From Desulfovibrio sp. Fe33 (GTDB lineage: Bacteria; Desulfobacterota; Desulfovibrionia; Desulfovibrionales; Desulfovibrionaceae): DNA of 64,000 nucleotides. Made by a program: the position numbers and the translations under genes. A model generated the notes under the pieces. That model was not told the DNA's origin and did not search any database. It saw only the letters and a program-made list of their open reading frames with translations. Location: assembly GCF_028532725.1 (NCBI RefSeq), contig NZ_JAQKGU010000009.1, positions 62,001 to 126,000 of the forward strand. Reading direction: 5' to 3'. Of the stretch, positions 34,273-42,296 are shown in pieces (position 1 is the first letter of the stretch; each line of letters begins with the position of its first letter).

Positions 34273-35166
34273 ATGAGCCAGGGAATGATTTACAACATAC
34301 AGCGCATGTCCATTCACGACGGGCCCGGCCTGCGCACCACTGTTTTCCTCAAGGGCTGTCCCCTGAGCTGCCTGTGGTGCAGCAATCCGGAGTCGCAGAA
34401 GGCGACTCCGCAAATGCTGCTTTTCGCGGACCTGTGCATCGGCTGCGGAGCCTGCGCCCAGGCCTGCCCCAACGGGGCCGTGGTGGAAAAGGACGGCAAG
34501 TTCGGCCGGGACCTGGAAAAATGCACCAACTGCGGCGAATGCGTGGACTCCTGCCCGAGCAAGGCCCGGGAGTTGTCCGGCAAGACCATGACCGTGGATG
34601 AGGTCATGGAGGTCGTACGCAAGGACTCCCTGTTTTACGAGAATTCCGGCGGCGGCGTGACCTTCGGCGGCGGCGAGCCCACTGCGGGCGGTCAATTCTT
34701 CCTCGACATGGTCCGGGCGGCCAAGGACGAGGGCTATCATGTGACCGTGGACACCTGCGGTTACTGTCCCGAGGAGCGCTTCGACAAGGCCATCGAGCTG
34801 GCGGACCTGTTCCTGTTCGACTGCAAGCACATGGACCCGGAGCGGCACAAGGCGCTGACCGGCGTGGACAACGGAATCATCCTGCGCAACATGCGCGCCG
34901 CGCTCACGTCCGGCAAGGAAGTGCGCATCCGTATGCCGCTTATGCCCAACCTCAACGACTCCGATGAAAATATCGCGGCCATGGCGGATTTCTTCAAGGA
35001 ATTCGGCCGCAACGAGATCGAGATAATGCCGTGTCACGCCTTCGGGCGCAACAAGTACGCGGCTCTCGGCTGGCAGTACCGCATGTCCGGCGAATACGAG
35101 CCGGAACAGTTGGAAGCGGTCCGGCAGCGGTTTGTCGACCACGGCCTCAAGTCCGTGATCGTCTAA
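34273..35166 (+). CDS. Glycyl-radical enzyme activating protein (radical SAM)
   Basis: Generates the glycyl radical on the upstream enzyme using S-adenosylmethionine. The 297-residue protein has the radical-SAM triad Cys29/Cys33/Cys36 in GCPLSCLWC, followed by two ferredoxin-type 4Fe-4S groups (CIGCGACAQAC and CTNCGECVDSC), as in activases of the non-PFL subgroups. The GGGEPT SAM-binding motif is present. It lies 130 bases after the enzyme gene with a hairpin between, and its stop (TAAGGAG) supplies the ribosome binding site of the next gene. Confidence 0.94.
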   Translation: MSQGMIYNIQRMSIHDGPGLRTTVFLKGCPLSCLWCSNPESQKATPQMLLFADLCIGCGACAQACPNGAVVEKDGKFGRDLEKCTNCGECVDSCPSKARELSGKTMTVDEVMEVVRKDSLFYENSGGGVTFGGGEPTAGGQFFLDMVRAAKDEGYHVTVDTCGYCPEERFDKAIELADLFLFDCKHMDPERHKALTGVDNGIILRNMRAALTSGKEVRIRMPLMPNLNDSDENIAAMADFFKEFGRNEIEIMPCHAFGRNKYAALGWQYRMSGEYEPEQLEAVRQRFVDHGLKSVIV

Positions 35167-35177
35167 GGAGCTCGGCC

Positions 35178-35711
35178 ATGATGCATCTTCTCCCCGATGA
35201 GGAACGGCTTGTCGCCGAATCCGGTTTGGCGGCCCGGCAGCTCTATGGAAACGGCCCCATGTGCTGTTCCGAGGCCGTGCTCGCCGTAATCAACCGGGAA
35301 TTCGACGGCGGGTTGTCCACGGACCTGGTGACGGCCCTTGCCAAGGGATTCTGCGGCGGCATCGGCGATGCGGGGTGCCTCTGCGGGGCGCTCTCGGGAG
35401 CGGTCATGGCTCAAAGCCTGATTCTGGGCAAGGATTCCGGGAACGTTTCCGACGATCAGGTGCGGAAGGCGTCCAAGGAATTGCACGATCGATTTCTCGC
35501 CCGCTACGGCAGCGTCTGTTGCCGCGTACTGAGCAGGGAGCGCGATCCGAATTCGGATTCCAAGGGAGTGTGCCTCGATTACGTGGAGGCCGCGGCGGGG
35601 ATGTGTGTCCGCCTCCTGCTGGAGTCCTCCGAGCGGCGGGATGGCGAGGCGATTCACGGCCGCCGCGCAGAAGGAACCTGCGGAAGCGGGCTCAAGCCCG
35701 CAATAATGTAA
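35178..35711 (+). CDS. C_GCAxxG_C_C family redox protein
   Basis: A 177-residue protein with the family pattern of spaced cysteines: NGPMCCSEAV, GFCGGIGDAGCLCGALSGAVMA, and further Cys in YGSVCCRVL and KGVCLDYV. The family is often found in anaerobes beside electron-transfer or selenium-related genes; its biochemistry is poorly known. ATG 35178 follows AAGGAG at seven bases. It is translationally close to the activase and probably supports its redox or iron-sulfur chemistry, which is inference. Confidence 0.82.
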   Translation: MMHLLPDEERLVAESGLAARQLYGNGPMCCSEAVLAVINREFDGGLSTDLVTALAKGFCGGIGDAGCLCGALSGAVMAQSLILGKDSGNVSDDQVRKASKELHDRFLARYGSVCCRVLSRERDPNSDSKGVCLDYVEAAAGMCVRLLLESSERRDGEAIHGRRAEGTCGSGLKPAIM

Positions 35712-35740
35712 TCGAATCAAGAACTCGTGAGGATAAGAAT

Positions 35741-36028
35741 ATGTTTGAAGTGACCGTTCCCGAAGAGATGCTGGAAAAGCTGCGCGACATGCTGGACGAC
35801 GAAGAGAGCTGCGTTCGCTTGCGTGAATACAAGACGGGCGGCGGCTGCCATTCGAAAATCGTGCTCGGTCTGGGCATAGACGAACTTGACGAGGATGAGG
35901 ACGAACGCGTGCAAGTGGAGGATGTGCCCTTCATCGCCGAAAAGGACTTCCTCCTCAAACACGGCAGGAAGTACACGCTGAGCTTCAGCGACAAGAAGGA
36001 AGTCGTGCTGACGCCCGCGGGCGAATAG
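35741..36028 (+). CDS. HesB/IscA-like protein, cysteine form
   Basis: A 95-residue acidic protein resembling the HesB/IscA family in fold pattern (MFEVTVPEEMLEKL, then SCVRLREYKTGGGCHSK). Cys24 and Cys36 are the candidate metal ligands; the C-terminal CGCG pair of classical IscA is missing. It is followed by a close paralogue in which Cys36 is replaced by an in-frame TGA. A role in iron-sulfur or selenium handling for the glycyl-radical activase is inferred from position. Start after GAGGATAAGAAT. Confidence 0.8.
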   Translation: MFEVTVPEEMLEKLRDMLDDEESCVRLREYKTGGGCHSKIVLGLGIDELDEDEDERVQVEDVPFIAEKDFLLKHGRKYTLSFSDKKEVVLTPAGE

Positions 36029-36134
36029 CGCTCAGGCCGCACGGATTCCGGCGCGGTGAAAGAACGACATCATTTCCGGTCATCGGGCGGGTAGGCCCCG
36101 ATGCGACCGGGACAACAAGAATGAGGATATCGAC

Positions 36135-36425
36135 ATGTTTGAACTGACCGTTCCCGAAGAGATGCTGGATAAGCTCCGGGACATGCTGGAGGACGAGGAC
36201 GAGGAAAGCTGCATTCGTCTTCGTGAATACCAGGTCGGCGGAGGCTGACACGCCAAGATCGTGCTCGGTCTGGGCATCGATGAACCGGATGAGGATGAAG
36301 ACGCGCGTATCGAAGTGGCGGATGTTCCCTTTATCGCCGAAGAGGACTTTCTCACCAAATACGGCAAAAAATATTCGCTGAGTTTCGGCGAGAACAAGGA
36401 AGTCGTGCTGACCCCCGCGGCGTGA
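36135..36425 (+). CDS. HesB/IscA-like selenoprotein (in-frame TGA at codon 38)
   Basis: Reads as 96 residues if TGA at 36246-36248 is decoded as selenocysteine. The sequence on both sides aligns closely with the upstream paralogue: MFELTVPEEMLDKLRDML before, and HAKIVLGLGIDEPDEDED after, with TGA exactly at the Cys of GGGCHSK. The frame stays open for 58 codons to a matching C-terminus (KEVVLTPA), so this is not decay. A SECIS-like hairpin lies just downstream of the TGA. HesB-like proteins are a known prokaryotic selenoprotein family, and sulfate reducers commonly use selenocysteine. Standard gene callers would split or miss it. Confidence 0.85.
36246..36275 (+). promoter_or_regulatory. Selenocysteine TGA codon and SECIS-like hairpin
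   Basis: TGA at 36246-36248, then GCC-A-AGA (36252-36258) can pair with TCT-G-GGC (36269-36275), leaving an apical loop that contains GG at 36267-36268, 19 bases after the TGA. Distance and loop GG fit the loose bacterial SECIS consensus. Confidence 0.65.
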
Positions 36426-36454
36426 CGCTTTCCGAAACCATCCAACCTCCTCTC

Positions 36455-36490
36455 AATGAGCCTCCGGCAATCGACGGCCGGGGGCTCATT
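36455..36490. terminator. Terminator after the HesB-like selenoprotein
   Basis: AATGAGCC-CCGGC pairs with GCCGG-GGGCTCATT (one bulge). It separates the glycyl-radical locus from the convergent CinA-like gene. Confidence 0.75.
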
Positions 36491-36528
36491 ACTTTATGCG
36501 GCGTCCGGGATGAACCCTTGGGCGCAGG

Positions 36529-37014
36529 CTACTTGGTCACGCCCAGCAGCCCGTTGATGGCGGTCATGACGGTTTGGCTCTTGATCTGATCGCGGGTGCC
36601 CCGGAAGCTGTATTGGCGGGCACGCGAGCCGCCGGGCCAGGCCCAGGCGATCCAGACGGTGCCGACGGGTTTTTCCGGGGTGCCGCCGCCCGGCCCGGCG
36701 ATGCCGGAAATGGCCACGGACACGTCCGCGCCGATGGTCTTGAGCACGTTCAGGGCCATGGCCAGGACCACGGGCTCCGAGACCGCGCCATGCTCCTCAA
36801 GGGTGGCTTCGGGCACGTCGAGGAGCCTGTTCTTGACCTTGTTGGAATAGGCCACAACGGACCCGGCGAACCATTCCGAGCTGCCGGGAGTGTCGGTTAG
36901 GGTGCTGGCAAGCAGCCCGCCGGTGCATGATTCCGCAGTCGCCAGGAAGTGGCCCTGCGCGCGCAGGCATTCGCCCACTTCGGCGACGGCTCTTGAAATG
37001 AGATAGGTGTCCAT
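36529..37014 (-). CDS. CinA C-terminal-domain protein (nicotinamide-nucleotide amidase family)
   Basis: A 161-residue protein that is only the CinA C-terminal domain (PncC type), which deamidates nicotinamide mononucleotide in NAD recycling. Motifs [20 protein letters not shown] and [20 protein letters not shown] are intact, including the catalytic Ser in ESCTGG. ATG at 37014 follows GGAGG; an upstream extension is not needed. Confidence 0.9.
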   Translation of the reverse strand: MDTYLISRAVAEVGECLRAQGHFLATAESCTGGLLASTLTDTPGSSEWFAGSVVAYSNKVKNRLLDVPEATLEEHGAVSEPVVLAMALNVLKTIGADVSVAISGIAGPGGGTPEKPVGTVWIAWAWPGGSRARQYSFRGTRDQIKSQTVMTAINGLLGVTK

Positions 37015-37101
37015 GTCGATCCTCCGTGCCCCGCTTTTACAAAAAGCCGTAATGGGTTGCAATGACGGCGAGGTCGTTTGTATGGTCGGGCAGGAGAGAC
37101 C

Positions 37102-37524
37102 ATGACCGTCACGCCTTCGTCGTTGTTCGCGCTAGCGGTGTCGAGACATCGGCAGCCGTGGAACTGGAGCCTGCATGTGGCGGCCCTGGTCCTGTTCTGT
37201 CTGGCGTTGCTGACGCACGGCTATCTTCTGCTGGCCGCTTCGTTCGTGCTGCTCGGCGTCGGTTTCTTCGAACTGAAGCTCCCCGATCAGCCGGACAACC
37301 GCTGGTTCCGGCTGGCCCGGCGCGGCGTGGAATGGGAGAAGAACTGGGCCGCCGCCCCATGGAACCGGGTGAAATGGACCCGCCTGCTGATTTTCGCCGC
37401 CCTTGCCTCGCTGTCCGTCTGGGCCTTGTGGGTCCGGGAGCTGGCGACCCTGATGCTGCTGGCCGGCTTCGCCGTTTTGGTGCGGGTCATGCGGGAAAAT
37501 CGAAAGAGCGGCATCGATCCGTAG
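37102..37524 (+). CDS. Hypothetical membrane protein
   Basis: A 140-residue protein with two pairs of hydrophobic segments (about 25-60 and 98-130) around a cytoplasmic loop rich in Arg and Trp. ATG follows AGGAGAG. No family recognised. It lies divergently from the CinA-like gene and upstream of the DVU0772-family gene. Confidence 0.65.
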   Translation: MTVTPSSLFALAVSRHRQPWNWSLHVAALVLFCLALLTHGYLLLAASFVLLGVGFFELKLPDQPDNRWFRLARRGVEWEKNWAAAPWNRVKWTRLLIFAALASLSVWALWVRELATLMLLAGFAVLVRVMRENRKSGIDP

Positions 37525-37593
37525 GCCAAGGGTGGACAGAAGTACAATTGAGACTTATTATCACGAGACGTAATGAACACCATCGGAGGAAAT

Positions 37594-37947
37594 ATGAGCG
37601 ACGACACCAACACCTGCAAGCAGTGGCTGAACGAAGTGAACTGGGACATGATCCATGAGGATGCCGTCACCCTGTACCTGGAATGGGGCAACAACAACTA
37701 TCGCGACGCCATGCGTTCGCCGGTGACGACTTCCGGCGAGTATTCCGTGTATTTCGCCATCGACACCTGGGCCGCGCCCAAGGTCGTGCTCATGCGCATG
37801 GACAACTACGGCTCCACCATCCTGTGTTCCAAGAATATCCCGGACGACCTGGCCAAGCAGTTGCTCGACGATATCAAGGGCATCAAGGGCATTCTTGAGC
37901 TGACTCCGCCCATCAAGGAGTGGCTGATGAAGGAACTGGAAGCCTGA
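37594..37947 (+). CDS. DVU0772 family protein
   Basis: A 117-residue soluble protein (MSDDTNTCKQWLNEVNWDMI) that I recognise as the DVU0772-type family, conserved in Desulfovibrio and relatives and of unknown function. ATG follows CGGAGGAAAT. A terminator follows. Its restriction to this group supports the taxonomic assignment. Confidence 0.75.
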   Translation: MSDDTNTCKQWLNEVNWDMIHEDAVTLYLEWGNNNYRDAMRSPVTTSGEYSVYFAIDTWAAPKVVLMRMDNYGSTILCSKNIPDDLAKQLLDDIKGIKGILELTPPIKEWLMKELEA

Positions 37948-37968
37948 TCTCTTCTTTATTTGAATGTG

Positions 37969-38004
37969 AAAAGGGCCGTTCCCACCGGGGGAGCGGCCCT
38001 TTTT
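37969..38004. terminator. Terminator between the DVU0772-type and DUF3124 genes
   Basis: AAAAGGGCCG and CGGCCCTTTTT flank an internal GTTCCC/GGGGAG loop; A- and T-tracts make it bidirectional. Confidence 0.85.
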
Positions 38005-38034
38005 GGTTTCGGATGCGTTTCCCCGTCCTTGCGG

Positions 38035-38511
38035 CTATTCCTCCTCGACCACGACGCCGTCGCAGGTGAAGGAGATTCCCTGCCCGGAGGCCGTGCCGAT
38101 CATGACCGCCTGGATGATGGGGACGGCCGTCTTGGCGGCGGATTCCCATTTGACGGTGAAATTCGCGCCTGAGCCGCCGGAAGAGTCGCGTTCCGAAACG
38201 TAGACCTCCTTGGTGGACATGGGCGGGATGGAAACGGGCTGGGCGAAGTGGTCCTTCACCAGTGAGCCTTTGCTGTCAAAGTATTTGACCGAGGTGACGG
38301 TGATTGTCTGGTTGCGGTCCACGTTGCGGATGGAGAGCAGGGCGGACAGGTTGTACGGTTTGCCCTTGGGACCCTGGTAGATGTGGGAGTAGATGGGCAC
38401 GTACACGGTTTGTCCGTTCGAGACGAAGAGCTTGCGTCCGGCGAAAGCGGGCAGGCTGAACACGGCCACGGCCAGGACGGCCGTGATCAGGCGAAGGGAC
38501 GTTGTGCGCAT
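38035..38511 (-). CDS. DUF3124 family secreted protein
   Basis: A 158-residue protein with a signal peptide (about 1-24, LRLITAVLAVAVFSLPAFA) and a beta-rich DUF3124 domain (TVYVPIYSHIYQG, LLSIRNVDRNQTI). Periplasmic. Function unknown. ATG at 38511 chosen because the signal peptide begins there. Confidence 0.8.
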   Translation of the reverse strand: MRTTSLRLITAVLAVAVFSLPAFAGRKLFVSNGQTVYVPIYSHIYQGPKGKPYNLSALLSIRNVDRNQTITVTSVKYFDSKGSLVKDHFAQPVSIPPMSTKEVYVSERDSSGGSGANFTVKWESAAKTAVPIIQAVMIGTASGQGISFTCDGVVVEEE

Positions 38512-38576
38512 GGCTTGGACTCCTTGGATATCCGATTTCAACTAGAATATGCCGGTTCGGGAGCGGATGGCAAGAG

Positions 38577-39311
38577 CTATGCGAAGGCGCGGACGATCAG
38601 TCCAAGGCCGAGCAGCCCGATGAGGGCGAAGACGATCTGCCGGAAAGCCGGTTCGGGAAGCCTGCGTCGGATTTTGCTGCCCGTGTAGATGCCCAGGAAC
38701 ACGGGAACCAGTCCCGCCGCCGACACGATGAGGGTTTCCGTCGAGACCAGGCCGAGCCGGTTGAGGCCCACGAGCATGATGACCGAGGACAGGGTGAAGG
38801 AGGTGTTGATGGCCTGGACGAGCTGGTCCTTGGTGATATCGAGGGACATGAGATAAGGCAGGATGGGCATGATCTGCGAGCCGGTCAGGCCGTTGACCGC
38901 GCCGGTGACGACGCCCACCGCGGTGTCGAGGAGCGGTGTCTGGCGCAGTTGCAGCACGCCGCCCCACAGTCCCCATCCTCCATAGAGGAACATGGCCGTG
39001 CCGAGGACCAGCCTGGGCACGGAACTGGAACTGCCGCCCAGAATCCACAACCCCAGGGCCAGGCCCGGCAGGGTGGCCAGGAGCATGAACCTGAACCGGC
39101 GCAGGATGGGGAGGAAGCCGCCCGCGTCGATCATGACCAGCGCGTTGGAAAGCACGGAGGGGATGATGACCAATGGAATGGCCTGCCGCATGTCGAGATA
39201 GGCGGCCATGATGCCCAGGCAACTGGTGGCGAAACCGAGCCCGGCGGTCCCCTTGAGGAAGGCTGCGAAGAAGAACGTGGCGAAGACGAGGGCGAGGGTG
39301 AGCGAGTCCAT
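38577..39311 (-). CDS. TauE/SafE family exporter (second in window)
   Basis: A 244-residue membrane protein with eight hydrophobic segments and the family pattern (FLKGTAGLGFATSCLGIMAAYLD, VTGAVNGLTGSQIMPILPYL). Related to but distinct from the exporter at 29108, and not under a visible sigma-54 promoter. Probably exports a small sulfur-containing or organic anion. Start uncertain between ATGs at 39311 and 39323. Confidence 0.82.
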   Translation of the reverse strand: MDSLTLALVFATFFFAAFLKGTAGLGFATSCLGIMAAYLDMRQAIPLVIIPSVLSNALVMIDAGGFLPILRRFRFMLLATLPGLALGLWILGGSSSSVPRLVLGTAMFLYGGWGLWGGVLQLRQTPLLDTAVGVVTGAVNGLTGSQIMPILPYLMSLDITKDQLVQAINTSFTLSSVIMLVGLNRLGLVSTETLIVSAAGLVPVFLGIYTGSKIRRRLPEPAFRQIVFALIGLLGLGLIVRAFA

Positions 39312-39422
39312 GCGGTTCGGCATACTCCTTGCGTCGGGCCGAGGCAACCACTTCCCCCTTTTCAGAGGGGCGACTCTGCGTTATGGCTGGGTGCAATTCA
39401 AGCTCAGCATCCGGAGAATCCG

Positions 39423-40604
39423 ATGAAAATACCCGTAGGATATAGCTTCGCCGCCACGTCGGCGTCTTTCAAGAAACCCGGCAAACTGGATCTTGCAGCC
39501 ATCGTCAGCCGGACTCCGGCCGTGGCCGCCGGGGTGTTCACCACCAACAAATTCAAGGCCGCGCCCGTGCTGCAATGCAAGGATATGTTGGCCGACCGCC
39601 GGAGGATGTCCGGTTTTCTTATCAATTCTGGCCAGGCCAACGCCTGCACGGGCGAGGAGGGACGCGCCAACTGCCGCGAGACCCTGAACCTTGTGGCCCG
39701 CGCGCTGGGCGTTCCCCCCGACGAGATGCTGCCCGCCTCCACCGGCGTCATCGGCGCGCAGTTCGACATGAAAAAGTGGGCCGACGCCATGCCCGCGCTG
39801 GCGCAAAGTTTCGGCAAGACCGACCCCGAGGACGCGGCCCGCGCGATTATGACCACGGACACGGTGCACAAGCTCGCCGAAAGCTCCTTCAAGCTCAATG
39901 GAGGCGAGGTGCGGCTGCTCGGCTTGTGCAAGGGCGCGGGCATGATCTCCCCGAACATGGCCACCATGCTTTGCTTCGTGGTTTGCGACGCGGACATTTC
40001 GGCCGAGGCGTGGCAGGTCATGCTGACCGACTGCGTGAACCTGACCATCAACCGGGTGACGGTGGACGGCGACATGTCCACCAACGACTGCGTCATGGCC
40101 CTGGCCAACGGCGAGTCCGAGGTGGCGATCGAGACCGAGGACGACTACGTCCTGCTGCGCAAGCATTTGCTTTCCGTGCTGGAGGAGCTGGCGTACAAGA
40201 TAGTCATGGATGCCGAAGGCGGCACCAAGGTGGCCTTCATAGAGGTCTCCGGGGCGAAGAACGACGCCGACGCCGAAAAGGTGGCCCGGGCCGTGGGCAA
40301 TTCGCCCCTGGTCAAGACCGCGCTCTTCGGCTCCGACCCCAACTGGGGACGGATCATCTGCGCTGCGGGCTATTCGGGAGCGGACTTCAAGCCCGAGGAC
40401 CTGGTTCTCAAGATCGGCGGCGTGCTGGTCTTCCGCAACGGCGCTCCCGAACCGGGCGACATGGACGATCTGCTGAAGCCGATCATGAAGGAGCGGGACA
40501 TCGTCATCCACATCAACGTGGGCGACGGCCAGGGTTCCTCCATGCTGCTGGCCTCCGACCTGAGCAAGGATTACGTGTCCATCAACGCGGATTACCGCAG
40601 CTAA
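39423..40604 (+). CDS. argJ: Bifunctional glutamate N-acetyltransferase / amino-acid acetyltransferase
   Basis: Transfers acetyl from N-acetylornithine to glutamate, and often also acetylates glutamate from acetyl-CoA, in the cyclic arginine pathway. The 393-residue precursor has the self-cleavage site KGAGMISPNMATML, where Thr becomes the N-terminal nucleophile of the beta chain, and the GSDPNWGRI motif. ATG at 39423. No other arginine gene is adjacent. Confidence 0.94.
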   Translation: MKIPVGYSFAATSASFKKPGKLDLAAIVSRTPAVAAGVFTTNKFKAAPVLQCKDMLADRRRMSGFLINSGQANACTGEEGRANCRETLNLVARALGVPPDEMLPASTGVIGAQFDMKKWADAMPALAQSFGKTDPEDAARAIMTTDTVHKLAESSFKLNGGEVRLLGLCKGAGMISPNMATMLCFVVCDADISAEAWQVMLTDCVNLTINRVTVDGDMSTNDCVMALANGESEVAIETEDDYVLLRKHLLSVLEELAYKIVMDAEGGTKVAFIEVSGAKNDADAEKVARAVGNSPLVKTALFGSDPNWGRIICAAGYSGADFKPEDLVLKIGGVLVFRNGAPEPGDMDDLLKPIMKERDIVIHINVGDGQGSSMLLASDLSKDYVSINADYRS

Positions 40605-40688
40605 CGACAACGCGCCGAATACCCGTTCCCGACGCCGCAGGCGGCCTGAAAGGATCAGGAGGGGAGAGGTGTTGGGCCGGGGCGGCAT

Positions 40689-41300
40689 ATGTCTGAAATG
40701 AAAGAGCGCGGCAGGCTGACCAGGATTGTGGACTTCTTCAACGAATGCGGGATGCTGCGCAAGACGCCGAGGACCGGTTACCAGTTTCTGGGGTCGGGCT
40801 CGGAGAACGTGGCCGAGCACTCGTTCCGCACGGCGGTCATCGGCCATGTGCTGGCGCTGATGGCCGGGGCGGACGTGCCCCGGACCACGTATATGTGCCT
40901 TTTCCACGACCTGCACGAGGCGCGCACGGGCGATTTCAATTATGTGGCCCACATCTACAACAAATCCGAGCGCACCCGGGTCCTTGAGCACGCCACCGAG
41001 GGAACCGGGCTGACCGAGGACATCCTCGGCTACTGGAATGAGCTGGAGGAGACCGAAACCCTGGAGGCGAAGCTTGCCCAGGACGCGGACCAGCTGGACT
41101 TCATCCTGAACCTAAAGGAGGAGCAGGACCAGGGCAACAAATACGCCGGGGAATGGCTCAAGAGCGCGGTGAAGCGGGTACGCACGCAGTGGGGCCGGGA
41201 GCTGGCCGAAACCATAGTGGAAACCGATCACAAGGATTGGTGGTTTCTCGGCCCGGACAGGGACTGGTGGGCGCGCAAGAACGGCAAGTCCGGGGAGTGA
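40689..41300 (+). CDS. HD-domain phosphohydrolase (YfbR-like)
   Basis: A 203-residue HD hydrolase with metal-binding residues in EHSFRTAV, FHDLHEA and a later Asp in QDADQLDF. Closest pattern is the 5'-deoxynucleotidase YfbR/YGK1 type, so a role in nucleotide pool clean-up is likely. It follows argJ by 84 bases and may be read through from it. Confidence 0.85.
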   Translation: MSEMKERGRLTRIVDFFNECGMLRKTPRTGYQFLGSGSENVAEHSFRTAVIGHVLALMAGADVPRTTYMCLFHDLHEARTGDFNYVAHIYNKSERTRVLEHATEGTGLTEDILGYWNELEETETLEAKLAQDADQLDFILNLKEEQDQGNKYAGEWLKSAVKRVRTQWGRELAETIVETDHKDWWFLGPDRDWWARKNGKSGE

Positions 41301-41355
41301 GTTCGGGCCGGTCCGGGAATGAGGTCCGGCACAATGATTAGTTTTTCTAATGGTC

Positions 41356-41384
41356 TTGCCGTTTATATTTATATTAGGTAAAGA
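41356..41384 (+). promoter_or_regulatory. Candidate sigma-70 promoter of the mla operon
   Basis: TTGCCG, a 17-base AT-rich spacer and TAAAGA, 100 bases before mlaE. The -35 is a fair and the -10 a moderate match to consensus. Confidence 0.4.
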
Positions 41385-41484
41385 TTCCAAATTGGATAAT
41401 GGGTTATCGGTCGCTTTCGGGCGGCGGATATGATCGAAAGGGGGAAACGGCCGGGCCAATTCCCCAGGGCTTGGAGTCATTCGC

Positions 41485-42288
41485 ATGACGGAGAAGACGC
41501 ACGGGAAGGCGTTGCGCCTGTTTCCCTGGAAGATATTCCGCGATGTGGCGGACGAGGTCGGGAGCCTTACTCTCTTTCTCGTCGACTCGTTGCGGCTTGT
41601 CTTTGCGGGGCTGGGGCAGTTCCCAAAGATCGTCCGCCAGATTTATTTCATAGGCGTGCAGTCCGTGTCCGTAATCGCCCTGATCGGCCTGTTCACCGGC
41701 ATGGTCATGGGGATGCAGCTGTATTACGCGCTGTCCGTGTTCGGCGCGGACGGTTTCCTGGGCACGGGCGTGGCCCTGTCCATGGTCCGCGAACTGGCTC
41801 CCGTGCTGACCGCCATCATGCTCACCGGCCGGGCCGGGTCGGCCATGACCGCCGAGATCGGGGTCATGCGCATCTCCGAGCAGATCGACGCCCTTTCCAT
41901 CATGGACGTCAACCCCATGCGCTACCTGGTGGCCCCGAAAATGGCCGCCTGTCTGATAAGCTTTCCCATCCTCACGGCGTTCTTCAACCTCATCGCCCTG
42001 TGGGGCGGCTGGCTGACGGGCGTCAAGCTGCTGGGGGCCAACGCGGGCGTGTACTGGTCGAGGGTCCAGGGATCGCTCGACTGGGACGATATCGAGGGCG
42101 GATTCATCAAGTCCATCGTCTTCGGCCTGCTGGTCTGCACCATCTGCTGTTTCGAAGGCTATTACACTCACCTGCGGTCCGGGCACGCCGGGCCCGAGGG
42201 CGTGAGTCAGTCGACCACCAACGCCGTGGTCAAATCCTGCGTCGTCATCCTGGCGGCGGACTACATCTTGACTTCGCTGCTGTGGTAG
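41485..42288 (+). CDS. mlaE: MlaE, permease of the phospholipid-trafficking ABC system
   Basis: Inner-membrane permease of the Mla system, which moves glycerophospholipids between the outer and inner membranes. 267 residues with the MlaE/YrbE family motif around ELAPVLTAIMLTGRAGSAMTAEIG. First of five consecutive mla genes in the order E-F-D-C-A. Confidence 0.94.
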   Translation: MTEKTHGKALRLFPWKIFRDVADEVGSLTLFLVDSLRLVFAGLGQFPKIVRQIYFIGVQSVSVIALIGLFTGMVMGMQLYYALSVFGADGFLGTGVALSMVRELAPVLTAIMLTGRAGSAMTAEIGVMRISEQIDALSIMDVNPMRYLVAPKMAACLISFPILTAFFNLIALWGGWLTGVKLLGANAGVYWSRVQGSLDWDDIEGGFIKSIVFGLLVCTICCFEGYYTHLRSGHAGPEGVSQSTTNAVVKSCVVILAADYILTSLLW

Positions 42289-42296
42289 GAACCGAC

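Noticed and set aside
36135-36248. Reading the second HesB-like gene as a truncated pseudogene ending at TGA
   Set aside because: The downstream frame is fully conserved with the paralogue, the TGA aligns with Cys, and a SECIS-like hairpin follows, so recoding is the simpler explanation.
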